Below are positions 45,685-59,100 of a stretch of 64,000 nt of DNA, one piece after another (the first letter of the stretch is position 1; each line of letters opens with the position of its first letter). This DNA is from Monocercomonoides exilis (Eukaryota > Preaxostyla > Oxymonadida > Polymastigidae). The position numbers were made by a program, and so were the translations under genes. The stretch is from assembly GCA_001643675.2 (NCBI GenBank), contig LSRY02000004.1:2217501-2281500 (forward strand), read 5' to 3'. The notes under the pieces are model-generated. The model did no database searches. It saw only the letters and a program-made list of their open reading frames with translations, and had not been told where the DNA came from.

Positions 45685-47009
45685 ATGAGGATTTTCATGA
45701 TTGCAGTGTTGAGCATGATAGGATTGCTAGGCGCACAGGAGAGCGGAGAGCAGCAGCAAGAGGAGGAGATAGATGCGGTGACTTTCGGGTCTAACATCAA
45801 GCTTCAGCACATCAATTCGCGCCATCGGCTGCATTCTCACGAGGTGCCGTACGGTATGTTTGCATATATATTGCGGAAATAGTCTGTGCTTGCGTACGAT
45901 ACGTGCATTTTTTCTTTTTCTTTTTGATGATGGTATTTTGCGATTCATTTAATATTTGATATTTGTTTTGGAAGTGTTTGAGTTTTGTAAATTCATTTCA
46001 TTTGTTTTATTTTAATTTTTTCAAACTTTATGTTGCTTGCATGCTTTTGGGCTGAACTGTTTTGCTGACGGAAAATGGTTCAATTTACATAATAATTATT
46101 GTTTTTTATGCACACATGCCAATGAAATGTGTTGCCATGTACTGTCGCATGGACTCAACTTGTTGTTGTATTCTGTGTGGCATTCAGGACAGGGCAGTTT
46201 CCAGCAATCGGTGACGGCTTATCCGAAGGGAGATGATCCAAACTCGTTGTGGATCGTGAAAGGAGCTTTTGGGAGATCTGTAAAGAGGGGGTTTGCGCCA
46301 TTGCTTGTTTTTCAATTTTTTTTATTTGCTTCATTTGAATTCTATTGCAGAACACCTGTTGAGTGTGGAGATATTATTCGATTGGAGCATGTGAAGACAG
46401 GAAAGAACCTTCACTCTCATAGCTTTAAGTCACCAGTATCTGCACAGCAAGAAGTGAGCTGTTTTGGAGAAAAGGGGGAAGGAGACGTCCGTATGCATAT
46501 GAGCTGGTTATTTTTTGATATTTTATTTGCTAATTATATTTTGTGCGGGGATTTACATGCATTTTTTTCGGACAGTGGACAATTGGAAGTTGATTTGCGA
46601 ACCAAACAGGCACACGGGGAATGTGTGGAACAGGGGACTGCCAGTGATGCTACAGGTTTAACACTTTTCTTTTTGGTGTATATTTTGTCTCATTGATATC
46701 CTTTCTCTTTTTCTTTTATTGTGTTTGCAACTCCTTGGGAAAGCATGTTGAAACAAAGCGATATCTGTTTGCACACAAAGCAAACGTTTTTCCATCACCA
46801 CTTCAAGGGCAGATTGAGGTGACAGGTTTGGACTTTAGTATTTTTAATGACATTTACCTCCAATTTCACCACTCTTTTTTTTTTCTATTTTTCGTTTTTA
46901 CTAATCTGATCTGTTCTGCACAAATAAAGCGTTTGACAAGATGGATGATCCAGAAAACAAGTGGAAGACAGCTGAAGGAGTGTATTATCCGCCTCCAAAG
47001 CCTGAATAA
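45685..47009 (+). CDS. SDF2-like ER protein with MIR domains
   Basis: Stromal-cell-derived-factor-2-type protein, an ER-lumen factor of O-mannosylation and protein quality control in other eukaryotes. I choose the ATG at 45685, which begins a signal peptide (MRIFMIAVLSMIGLLGAQE), over the upstream in-frame ATG at 45631. Six exons with GT-AG introns. After splicing the chain follows SDF2 closely: VTFGSNIKLQHINSRHRLHS, then VPYGQGSFQQSVTAYP, VKRGTPVECGDIIRLEHVKT, KNLHSHSFKSPVSAQQEVS, LDNWKLICEP, and the end DPENKWKTAEGVYYPPP. This spans three MIR repeats at the usual length of about 215 aa. The C-terminus is PPPKPE, with no HDEL-type retention signal. Stop TAA 47007-47009 overlaps an AATAAA. 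Confidence 0.9.
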
Positions 47010-47469
47010 AAATAGAGTGCAATGGATTATCATTGTAAGATTGTCTTATTTATTTTTCTTTTGCTATCGTTGGTTGTCACAATGGCACTGATGCTTCATT
47101 TCACAGTCGAAACAATTGCGTGAATTCTAGACTATACACTTTTGTTTACAATCTGATAATTGGAAAAAAAATTAAAGAAATATTGTTTCCTTCTGAAACC
47201 ACAACGCTAAAGAGTTATAATTGTGAAAACTTTGTTTTGAAATGCAGAAGTGCCATAATTAAATTTCATGGATATAAAAAGCGTTAAACAGAACTGTGTG
47301 AGACCAAATTCGCAACAATTAACGCTTGAAATGAACTGCCCAAAGAAAAGACCGACCACGTCAAATCTTAGGAGATGCTCAAGCGTGAATATTTTTTATC
47401 AATAAAAATTTAATGAAGCTTTGAAGCATTGGTTTTGGAAAACAAACGATTCTTTCAGAGACACAAGAT
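47010..47469. other. AT-rich intergenic spacer
   Basis: No gene seen between the SDF2-like stop and the next start codon. Confidence 0.5.
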
Positions 47470-48971
47470 ATGCTGGAAGCTGTGCAGAGCGCGTCGCGTG
47501 AGTGTCTGCTGGGAGATTCGTTTTGCGAGCAATTGGAGCAGCTGAAAAAAGAGTTCGGGATAAACCGCTCATGCGACAAGGCCGGGAGGGAGATTTTGCG
47601 TGTGTTTGCGCTGTTCTCCATCCGCAAGGGGCTGTCGTACAGCACTGTGCAAAAGATGCGCAATTGCGCTTCTGACCGGCTGTTCCAGAGAGAGCTGATG
47701 GATGCAGCAAAAATACCTCACACGCTGATGGATGCTGAGCTCGTCGAGCTTGTGACGGTGGGAGTGTGCTGCGCCGACGCAGACTGGCTCTTCAGCGAAA
47801 AGAGCACACTGATGTTTGGGAGACTGCTGTGTGGCGTGCTTGGGCTGCCCACAAGCGTGCTGCGCTGGAAACTTCGTGTGAGCCTGGCGTCTCTTGGGCT
47901 TTTGTTCCTCACAACATCAACCAGTTTGCAGCAACCCTTTCTGTTTTCCTTGCTGTTTGTTTCCCCTCCTTGTTTTTTGTTCTTCATTTTGAGAGGACTT
48001 TGCTGTGAAGCATGAGATGCAATCTGTGATTTTCTTTTTGGCAAAGGGGTGAGTCTTTTGGGATTGGGACTGGGAGTGAAGCCATGAGGATGTTTTGTTT
48101 GTGCATTTGCTTTCGTTCACCTTCGACTCATTTGCTTCTTTCCCAATTCTTTTGTTTGGGTTGTGATGCTGCTTGAACAGATTTTGGCTGCCTGAAGTAC
48201 ATTCTGAAAGAGACATTTGAGCTGGCGCTGGAAAGGCACAAAAGAAAGAAGATACGGCTGCCGGGGATGGCGCTTGCTTGCATGCTTTATTTGAGTGCCA
48301 TTCCCTTCTTTTTGGGGGTTTCGAAGGAAGACTATGTGATTGCAGAGGAAATGAAGCTGAGCCAGGGTTGGCTGTGCTTGGAGGCGCTTGTGCGCTCGAT
48401 GGAGGATGTGAGCGAGGCAGAAGAGGAAGGAAGCGGAAATGCGCTGGCAAAGGAGCTGAGTCTGTTTGGGGTGAAATGGGTGTTTGTGCATGTTATTGAA
48501 AACGGGGTGGACTTCAGAGATGGCAGAGTGGCGCAATCAGACCGCTTTGCCTGCCTTCTGAGCGAAGCGTTGAAGCGAAAGCTGGTTTGTGTGAAAGAAC
48601 TGGATTGCTGGGGCGATTTCGAAGAAGCAGAAGAGGGGCTCGAGAGCTTTGTGTTGTCTTTGCTGAACAGAAGGCGATTCGGTCTTCTTGCGTCTTTTGG
48701 GAAAGAAGGGATCAGACTCGTTGCAAACAACATTGCAAAGCTGCTTCGGCACAACGCAGAACATCTCAAATCCAGAGCTGGGGAAATGGCACATTATCTG
48801 AATGAAATGGCCGAGAGCTCGAAGGGGCAGCGGAAGGAGCGTGCGGCATTGCTCAAAAAGTGTTTGGAAGAAGAAGGGTTTGACGATGTGCTGGTGTTGG
48901 CTGCTGGGTTGTGCAACTTAGCAATCGGATGGAATTCTGAATTGCGAGCTTCGATGCTGGCATTGCTTTGA
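47470..48971 (+). CDS. Unidentified soluble helical protein
   Basis: Not recognised. Two exons, 47470-47875 and 48181-48971 (TGA), joined over a 305-bp GT-AG intron (CTT C|AT TTT). The product is about 398 aa, mostly alpha-helical, with Leu/Ala/Cys-rich segments (KIRLPGMALACMLYLSAIPF; LVLAAGLCNLAIGWN) and no clear transmembrane helix, signal peptide or catalytic motif. It could be an armadillo/HEAT-like scaffold, but repeats are not obvious. A pyrimidine-AG lies just upstream of the chosen ATG, so an additional 5' exon is possible. Codon use is GC-richer than the flanks, supporting a real gene. Confidence 0.6.
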
Positions 48972-50188
48972 GGATGCTTGCTTCGTTTGCTTTTTTGGGG
49001 AAAAAAAAAAAATAATTAAAGAAGCAAAGCTTGTTGCAGAGGCGTCTTTATCCGGATTCGAATGTTTATTTCTAATAGTTATTCCTCGTCTTTTTCATTC
49101 TGTAATCTTGTTCTGTAATCGTCTTTTTTTCACTTTTGATTGTGAGTTTGGTGCAGTTTCTGTTGGCGAATGTTTCCGTTTTGTTTTGTGTCTGTGTGGC
49201 TTCTGAAAAGGAAGCGGGCTTTTTTGAAAATCTGTTGATTATCTTTTGTTTTCTTCATTTTCATTTCCAAATTTTCAATCATTCTTGAAACTTGCAAAAA
49301 ATCAAAAACAAAAACAAAAATCAAATCTTTTCTTTTCCCGTTTGTTCAAAAAGCACAAGGAGTTGGAGAAAAAGCAATTCATGGCGCACTTAACACGGAT
49401 GGCATCCTCCAATGACCGTTGCATCGAAAAGCTAATATATCTATTTTCTCAGAGGGACTGCATCGCACATAAACTGGCCAGCATTTGCAATTCCAAACTA
49501 TTGGCAAAGACAAACAGATTTCACCTGAATCAACAAAACAAACAAATAAAAAATTGACATGAATCACCAATGCCATCAAAATCACACCTTTGCCTGCAAT
49601 TCGCAACGAGCTAATTTTTATGCAAATCAACTTTCTGCACCATTCACACTCCATTGTTGTTCATGTTCGTCCGCACAATCAACAATGTCTTTTCTTCCAT
49701 AGCCCTTCCACCAAGCCCAAGAATTGCAGCCTGTGACTCTTTGGTTCGTGAAAATCGGACTGCATCAATTCTAAAACTTTCACATGCACTCAGTATGACC
49801 TGAACAGCAATTGAGAAGCAATTGTTGCTGCTGTTTTATATCTTCACTTTCTCCGTCTCAACCATGCACATCTGCGAAAGAAAAAGCGCATCCACTTATA
49901 TACAATAAATGATAGTCTGCAAAAATTCTTGATAAAAACATTGCATGGTTTCAGCTCTTCTGACTCACAAAAATCATCAAAAACAGATGAACCACTCACT
50001 CATCGCTGTGAAAAAAATGCATGTTTCATTCAAAATGCTTTATGAAAAATCACAAACAATGGCAAACATGCGTTGATGCAATCACATGCTTGGATGAAAC
50101 AAAACACCAAAAAAATAAAACCAATTGCGATCATGCTCCATAAGAAATAAAAGGAAAAGATCACATCCAAACTGATTTTTGCTGCAGC
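48972..50188. other. Intergenic region, 1.2 kb
   Basis: Upstream flank of the large beta-helix gene. A 103-codon frame at 49246-49557 has a moderately gene-like part (MAHLTRMASSNDRCIEKLIY) but no splice partners or motif; I leave it unannotated. Nothing else stands out. Confidence 0.4.
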
Positions 50189-53100
50189 ATGAAGTTGCTG
50201 GTGTATCTTTTGCTCTTGCCAGCTCTCCTACAGTCGCAAAGCAATTTATATTCAGGAACTTCAGGAAAATCTGGTGCAGGAGCTTCTGTCGTTGCTGAAA
50301 GCGCAAATAAGCATTATTCAATTTTGTTGCAAGAAAAAGAATTGTTGCATGGAAAGTCAGATAGCAGTAATCCAATATGTACAATATCGCTCGAATATGG
50401 TTCTGCCGGATGGAATTTTTGTGAAAAGCGCGAGCACAATCAAAAACACTATTTGTTCTCAATGCTGAATTCCACTGTGCTTTTTGAGTCAGTTGCGGTG
50501 CGAGGGAGTGCGCGTCCTGTTGCACTTTTGAGAGACGTCCAAGCTGAATGCTGTTTCTGCAATTGCCTTTTTTGGAGAAATTGGGGCTCAGACAATTTCT
50601 GTGATTCGTTTGGAGGGCTGCTGAGACTCGAAAATATTTCACTTTTATGTTCAACACCAAACATTGCATGCGGATTTGTTTTGTCAAACTCAATCGCACC
50701 TTCCTCGAGAATCCATCTGAAAAGGAGTGCAATGCATTCGTTTTCTGTGAACTCGATGAATCCTTTTCTGAGTGCTGGAAATATGGAATCTGTTGCTGTG
50801 GACGAATGCCATTTTGAAAACATCACCCATAAGCCCGACGCGATGCGAAGAAAAGGGCTCGCAGAGGAAAGAGAATTCGTTGGAAATGGGATTGGCATGA
50901 TTGAAGTGGAGTCTTCAACATTTAACAAAGTTATTGATGCCGATTGCGGATGCATTTTTGATGGATTTCACACCTTTCATCATTACCTGTCTTTCAATTG
51001 CAGCTTTGTCACGAGCAGAGCACAGGTCAACAACACCAGACAGGTGAACTCTTCTGGAAATGTTATTCTTCGTGATTCGTTGTTTACCGTTGTGAGTGAG
51101 GTTTATGATGGAGCAGCAGTGCTGATTACCGGAAATGCAACGCTAACCATTGAAAGAACAACATTTCTAAATTGTAAAAGTACTGCATATAGTAGGGACA
51201 ATGGGGGTGGTGCGATATCGGCAACTGGAACAGGATTCATTACTATTACAAATTCTTCATTTAATAATAATTCATGTATTTCCTTAGCTGGCGGAGCTAT
51301 TCGCATTTATACCAAATCTGCGGGAGATGTTTCAATAACAGATTCATATTTTATTGAAAATGAAGGTCCACATTATGGAGCATTTCAAATAACGGGACAA
51401 AACGACTATGTAATTATTGATTCGTGTACATTCTATCGAAATAAAGCAAATACGTATTATTGCGGTTCGATTTGCTTTTGGAATTTTCAATGCAATTATT
51501 CGTTACTTTCTAATTGCTTGTTTCAAGAATGCTCAAGCGCAATGTATGCAGGTGCTTTGTTAATAGGGGGTTACTTCGAAGATATCTATCCAACTGAAAT
51601 TCGCTTTTTGTATTTTGATCAAAACGCATGCAAAAATAACATAGGAACAGATGTTTGTATCAGAACATACAATCTGACTTTTTACGTTGCCAACAACTTC
51701 ACAACTTGCTTTTCCACATCATTAGAGAAGAGAATTGCATTTTGTACGAAGTCAAGCGAATGGACCTGTGCGTCATATGAGCCAAAAGAAAACTGGATTC
51801 GAACAGATGACCCTTCGTCAATTCATGTGAATCCATCAAAAGAAGATAATGCTGTCTGTGGAAATGTTGGGCGAGAATGCAAGACAATTGGCTTTGCGAT
51901 AACAAGATGGCTTCAGCCAGAGCTGCAAAAAGTGTATGTTTCGAGGGTGAACCATTTGGAGACTTCGATTGCGATAAACGGGCAAGCAGTGGAAACTTCG
52001 ATAAAAGGAAGTGGAGATCGACCGACGATCACATCCAAAAACGTGGATGGCTGGCTGGTCACGATCACAACAGGCTCTTTCACTGTGACTGATTTTTCGA
52101 TTGTTGTGGATACAGGGGTGTCGCTGGAATCCTCACTGTTTTTAGTTTCAAATGCAGAAGGGAAGCTGAACCTGGTGCAATGCGAAATCTCTGCAGATTC
52201 AACAAATCGAGTGTTGGAGCATTCGCAGTTTTCTCTTCTTGGAGGAAGCGTCAACCTGACACTTTGCGAAATACGCGGCTTTTCTCTTCAAGAGTGTGGA
52301 TTGTTTCAGAAGGAGTCGGCAAGCTCGCTTTTGTTTGAAGGAGGCAGCGTGTGCGACATTGCCCGAAGCAGAGGAAACGGCACGATCATTGGCAAAACAC
52401 TGGGCGATGGAGAGGTTCTTGCGATTTCGAACATCACTTTCAGAAACTGCACGAGTTCAGCTGAAAATGGAGGGGTGTTTGGCTTGTGTTTGGGCAGCGG
52501 AAGTCAACTGCGAATTGGGCAGACGAGCGAAGTTGGCTTTGAAGAATGCAGCGCGCCCAACAGCGAAAGCAAAGGAAAGGGCGGAGCGTTGTATCTTCTT
52601 TTCGATCCGGGATCCAATGATTTTATATTGAAGAACATTTCGTTCAGGGGCTGCAGAGCTTGGAAAGGGAAGAATGTGTTTGTGGATGGGAGCAATCTGT
52701 CATCGTTGGTGAAGGCGTCTTCGTTTGCGTTCAAGCCTCAAACAGGGGTGGAGCTGGCAGATTTGGATGAGCTGAGCGGATATGATGCGGGAGATCGCAG
52801 CAAGGTGATTCCTTTGGTGCTGTATTTGCGGACTTTTTCATCGCCAGCGTATGTGTCTGGAAGCGAGAGCGATGCAGATGACACGTTCTGCGGATACAAA
52901 GATTATCCGTGCCGAACAGTCGAAGGCGCAGCTGCCTTTCGGTTTGCGAATTCTGCTTGCGAGTTGAGTCTGCTGCCATCATTTGCATTTTTGAAGGAGC
53001 TGACGTTGGCTTCGCAGTCGTATGTTTTTGGTGCTGCTTCGCAGGGGCAGGCAACAGAAGTGGGCTCTTCTTCGGTTAAAAGTCGCGAAATGCTTGTTTC

Positions 53101-56100
53101 GGTGTCCGTTCCAGCAACATTTGCGAACATAACGTTTTTGCTGAGCCATTCGATTGGGAACAGGGCATCGTTCATATCGTTGCAAAGTGCGACTCTGTCA
53201 TTAACCAGCTGCTCGATTGGAAAGACATCTGAGACTGAATCCATTGAATACACAGCTGTGATGGCATCTGGTGGGGTGCTGACAGTCACTTCGCTGTCGG
53301 TGGCTGCTGACCAAGCGCTTTCGTTCAGTGCGCCAATGCTTCTGCTGAGTGGAAGTGTGGTGTGCAATTTGTTTGGTGCAAATCTGTCGAGCATTGCGAC
53401 AACCGGTCCTCAGAGCTTCGTTGAGACGAGCTCGTCTGGGCTGGCCAACATCACCAACTGTTCGTTTGACAGGTTCTCTCTTGGGAAGCGTGGGATGATA
53501 CACAGCGAAAACGGCAGTTCATTGTATGTTGGAGGCTCTTCATTTGCAGATGTGAGCCTTTCGAACGGAAACGGGTCGTGCATCGATTTTGCAGCAGGAG
53601 AGGATGTGCTTCATTGTGTGACAGTTTTCAATTGCTCGTTTCAGGGATGTTCAGTGCTGAATAATGGGCAGTCGGGAGGGGGAATATTTGCCTCTCTGAA
53701 AAGCAGCTGCGAGCTGTTGATTAATTCGACAAGCTTTTTGTCGTGCACAGCGCCTTCAGAAATGCTGAGTGGATTCGGTGGAGGCATTTCGTTGTTTGTT
53801 CTGCAGACTGATGCATCGTTTGCGATTGATGCGCCTTCTTTTTCGGATGAGCTTCCCAACAAAGCGAAGTGTGGGAATGATATTTTTGTGTCTTCTCCTG
53901 ACCTTGCATCGAGTGTCAACAGGGAGTCGTTCTGCTTCTACGATGAGCAGAATCCGTTTTCTACTGCTTCGTGTGTGGGAGTTGACGAGAAATGGGTAAA
54001 TGCTATGATTCCTCTTGTGTGCTATTTCCGAGTGCTTGGTGATGCTGTTTGCGTCTCGGCCGAGGGAAGCGATGTGCCTGTCTGCGGGTATGTTGACTTT
54101 GGATGCCGGACACTCGACTTCTCATTTGCTCGGCTGCCAGGAAGAAAGAAAGCTGTCACGATACCAAGCGAATATGCTGTTGGAGAAAGCTGTGTGCTGA
54201 GTGATGCAAAGGGATACAGCATTTCTGGTCTTGAAACGAAGACAAGACTGAAAATGGAGGGAAACGAGACGCAAGCGACGTCTGTGATGGAGGTCAGAGC
54301 AGCAGTGTTCTTTTCGTGTTTCTTCATCGAGATGGTGTATTCTCTTCATTCAACGAAAAGTGCAGTATTCTCTGTTGCAGATTCCAATGGAGTGCTTGAA
54401 ATCGAAAACTGTGAGTGCCAGCCAGAATCTGGGGTCTCCTCAATCTCCTATTGTTTGCTTGCAGCCAAAGCTGGAAAATTGGCGGTGAATGGATTCGTCA
54501 TGAGCAACGTGCAGTTCTCGGCAGGCGCAGCTGTTGTGGTGAACGAGTCAGGAGCATGTGAAATAATGAGCATGATGTTTGAAAATGTCACGTCCAGTGC
54601 AAATGGAGAAATAATGAAGTATTCTTCGACTGGGGAGATGAATGTCAACAAAAGCCACTTTTCTTCTTCAATGGAATCGGCATCCCCAATGATCTTTGAT
54701 GGGAATGGAGCAGTGTTGTGTGTGAGCAACACAACATTCTCTGAGATTGGCCGATCGGAAGGGCAAGGCGGGGCTGTTGAAGGGGTTGTGGGAGATGGAT
54801 GCCGAATGGTGCTGGAAGGAGTGGTGTTTCTCGATTGCTGCACCGAGGAAGGCTGTGGGGGAGGGCTTGGGTTGAGTGTGTCGGGAACAGGGCATCTCGA
54901 AATTGGGAAAGAGGAGCTGAACTCCGCCTTTAAGAGCTGTGCAGCTAAAAAAGGCAACGGAAATGGAGGCAATGGCGGAGGGATTTCCATCAGATTCAGC
55001 GGCGAGGTGTTTGATTATGTGATTTGCCACACGATTTTCGGAGCAGAAACAGAAAAGAACGAAGCAGAGGAGAAAGGAGAGAACATCTTCATTGAGGGAG
55101 ACGATTTGAGCAGAATTGTCACACAACGGCGTTTTGCAGTTGAGTGCGATGTGAGCAAGGGGAAGCACAACGAGTTTGTGGGATTCGACAGGAACGCAGA
55201 TAAATGCGTTCCACTTGTTTCGTTTCTGTCACATTGGACATCGCCTGTGTTTGTAAACAGCGAGGAAGGGGCTGATTATCAGTCGTGTGGCTTTTCGTGG
55301 TATCCGTGCTCCTCCATCGTATACGCAGCAGAAAACCGTTTTGCGAGTGGTGTGGCAGCTGTTTGCCTTGAGCCTAATTTTTCGATTGCCGACAAGCTTG
55401 TATTGAGCGCAATGCCGATGGTCATCAATGGTGTCTCGAAGCCTGAAAGAGTGAACATCGCGGCAGATGGCAGAGAGAGCGGAGATGGACTTGTGATTAC
55501 GCAGAACGAAGTTGCAATCAGCTGGCTTGAATTTTGTGCTCCGTGTGAGTTTTTGCATGTTCAGAGGAAGAGCCTTATTCTTTGTGCTGGATCGAAGTTG
55601 GTTGTTGAAGGGTGCAGCATGGTGATGCAAAGCGGCAATCCAAGCTATCGGTTTTTACTGATAACTTCGGGAAGCGTGAAACTGACTGAGTTTAATCTGA
55701 ACTCCATGGAATTCAATGAAGCGCCAGCGATTGAGCTGGTTGGCGCACAAGCAAGCGGAGTGTTTGACAAGCTGCATCTGGAAAGTGTCAACACAACATG
55801 TGAAAGCGGGGGAGTGATTTTTGTGTCTTCGGCATCGGCAGCTCAAATCGAGAATTCGACGATAAACTCGACATCCCTTCTGAGGCAGACAGCGATTTGT
55901 GTGAAGGGAGGAGCTTCGCTGACTCTGAAGAAGAGCAACTTCAGCGAGGTGAACAGGACAGAAGGAAACGGAGGAGTGGTTGTGGGAGAGGTGGACAGCG
56001 AAAAGCGCATTGAGATCAAGGAATGCAACTTTGCCAAGGTTATGTGCTACCATACAGGAACAAAAGGAGGAAGCATGCTTATATCGGTGGCGAAAAGAGG

Positions 56101-59100
56101 AACTTTTCTGTTTGAGAAGAACTGTGTGAATGAAAGCAGGGTGCCGGGGATTGACGGGCTGGGAGGGGGTCTGCACCTGACGTTTTCAGATGTGGACTTG
56201 ACGTATTCGATGAAGTCGGATGAATTCAACAGCAATGATGCGCTGCTGGGGAAGGATGTGTATCTTGTGTGTCCGCTTCCGCGGAGGATGATCAACCCGT
56301 TGCTCTGGAGCGGGTCTGCGAAAGATGGGAGCGAGTTTGAAAAGACGATGTGGGTGCTGGATCCGAGCGATGCAGAAATGAACATGTCGCTTCTGAGGTT
56401 TTTGTTTCCGTCTGTCGACGATATTGTGTTTGTTGACGACGGGCTGGGGCAGGTCGAAGCAGGATGCGGAAGCAGCGTCAAGCCTTGCAAGGAATTGAGT
56501 TTTGGGTTCACGCAGTTGGGAACAGAAAAGAACATTCTGCACATCACATCATTGGCAAAGCTGGAAGGGGAAATCAAGCAGAATCTTTCGTCGCTGACGA
56601 TCAGAGGGGAATCTGTGAAATCAGACATGATTGTGGATGGTGGCGGGTGCATATGCGTGAGCGACGGAGACTTGTCGACTCAGCTGACCATCCAGAATAT
56701 CCGCTTTGCTTTTGCCGCAAGCGCTGAGAGCCTGCAAGACTCGCTGATTGTTGGGAAAGTGGGGAGCATATTCCTGATTTCGTGTGATGTCTCAAAAAGT
56801 GCGAATGCTCAAATCTCCAACATAAAGCAGAGCATCTTGTGCGGAAAGGGAAGCACGATAACTCTGACGTCTGTGACATTTTCGGAGCTGGTGTTTGAGG
56901 CGGATCAAGCGATCTGTGTGATGCAGTCTGGTTCCTTGATTATCAGTGGCTGCACTTTTGCCTCGATATGCACAAGCAAGAAAAGTCTGATTGGAGGGAT
57001 GAAAGGAACATGCATTGCAATCAACAACACTCATATCAGCGAATGCTCGTCAGAGTCTGGAAGTGTTGTGCACTGGGAAAATGCGTTGGAGGTTGAGATC
57101 GCAAATACCTCGTCATTTGCGAATTGCTCTTCAGAAAAAGACAACGGCGGGGCAGTTAATTTGATTTTCTCGAAGAATTACAGACTTTCGATTGCTGATG
57201 TTTCATTCAGCAACAACTCGGCAGACGAAGAAGCGAAAAACGGAGGAGCCATTTTCGTGCAATTGAGCCAAGATCTGGATGAAGCAATCGAATTCTCATC
57301 GTTGCATTTCCTTGGAAACAAAGCGCATCATGGCAAAGACATGTTTGTTGCATGTGCTGACCTGAATCGAACAGTCCTGCAATCGAGGTTTCGGTTTCCT
57401 TTGGTGAATGAGGAAGGCGAATTGATTGTTGATTTATTTGGAAGAGACGAGGTGATCACAAACAAGGAAGCAGTCAACCTGACGCTGTTTTTGTTGCAGC
57501 TGCAATCCTCGAGCATTCATGTGTCTGCTGCAGGGCGTGATTATTTGGGGTGTGGGAGCGACGAGTATCCGTGCAACACCTTCTGGAGAGGATACACGAA
57601 CATGGACAAGACGGGATCAGATCAAAAGCTTTTGACTGTGGATGCTTCGACAGTTGTGCAAGACACCTACGATGTGAGCTCGTTTTCTATCATCCCGGGA
57701 TATGGAAGCGCCCGATCGTCGATTGTCGTGAAGAGTGACCTGGAGTTGTGCACTTTGGATTCCATATTTTTGAGCGCAAAAAGTCTGTCCATTCAAAACA
57801 TGTTGCTTTCCATCCCGCCTTCGTTCGCACCTCCTGTTCAGAATCTGCTGAGACTTAATCCGCCCAGCGCCTCGGAAGCCCAGTTGGCAGTGAAGGGCTG
57901 TGTGTTTGAGTGTTCGTCTGGATCTTGCATTGATTACATCTTGATTTCGTCTGCGAAAGGGCAGGTGGAATTGGCAGACTGCACTTTGCCATCTTTCTCG
58001 TCTGGCGTGGTTCCGCTCGATTTGTCTTCCTCTGTTCTGATCAAAGGAATGAACTTCACCAACATTGCGTCTGCATCCAGTGGCGAGGGTGGAGTGGCGA
58101 GGGTGGAGCTGACAGAGGAAGAATCGCTGAGCATTAACGGAACGACAGCAGAGGGATGCTCGTGTGCAGGAAATGGAAGAGGGGGAGCATTCTTTGTGAA
58201 GTGTTCAGAATCTCTGCTTCCTGCACCTTTTGTTTTTGGAAGCGAAATAATTCTGGCAGGTAACGAAGCCATGATTGGGAAGAACGTATTTATTGCATCG
58301 AGTGACCTGAATCGAACAGTCACAAAGAGCACTTTTGTGTTTCTTGCTGAAAAATCCAAGATGGAACACACGCTCTTCTGTGGAAGTGATGCAGTGCATC
58401 ACGACACCGATCTTTTGCGGTTTTTGTGTGGGTACAAGAACAATACGATTTTTGTCTCTTCGAATGGGTTCGACATTGCCAGATGTGGAAGCGAAGATGA
58501 TCCGTGCGAATCGTTCTGGAAAGGGATGGCGCAAATAGAGCGATCTTCTCCGTCAAAGGTAATAACAGTTGATGGTTCGACTTTTGTGCGTGATGCATTT
58601 ATTGTGTCGAATTACACAATAGCTTCATATTCAGCGTCGCCTGACGAAGTGAGAAAGGCTGTGGTCGAGTTCCAGAACAAAACAATCAACGATGGAGAGC
58701 CGTTTCTGACCAATGCTGTGAGATTGTCGCTGGAGAGGATGAGCCTGAGGGTTGCAGAGCATTTTGATGGCTCAGCAAGCTCCATTGTTCACAGCAAGGA
58801 AGGCATCCTTCTTGTGAGGATGTGCTCGTTTGAATCGAAAGGGCTGATGGAGGATTTGAGCAAAGTGCGGTTTGTGACAGTTGAAGGAGGAGAGCTGGCT
58901 GTTGATGATCTGACAATAAGCTCCTCCAACTTTGCTGAGAACATATTTGCAGTGAATAATATGGCGCAGTTGTGTTCCTTCACGAGCTTATCGGTATCAT
59001 CGCTGAATCTGTCAGATGGAAGTATTTTTTCGCTTTCTTCGTCAATCGGACAGGAGACAAAGCAAAATAGCAACTGGAGATGTGATTTTCGAATAAACGG

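Noticed and set aside
49246-49557. 103-codon plus-strand ORF in the intergenic region before the beta-helix gene
   Set aside because: Only part of it has gene-like codon use; no splice partners, motif or family resemblance.
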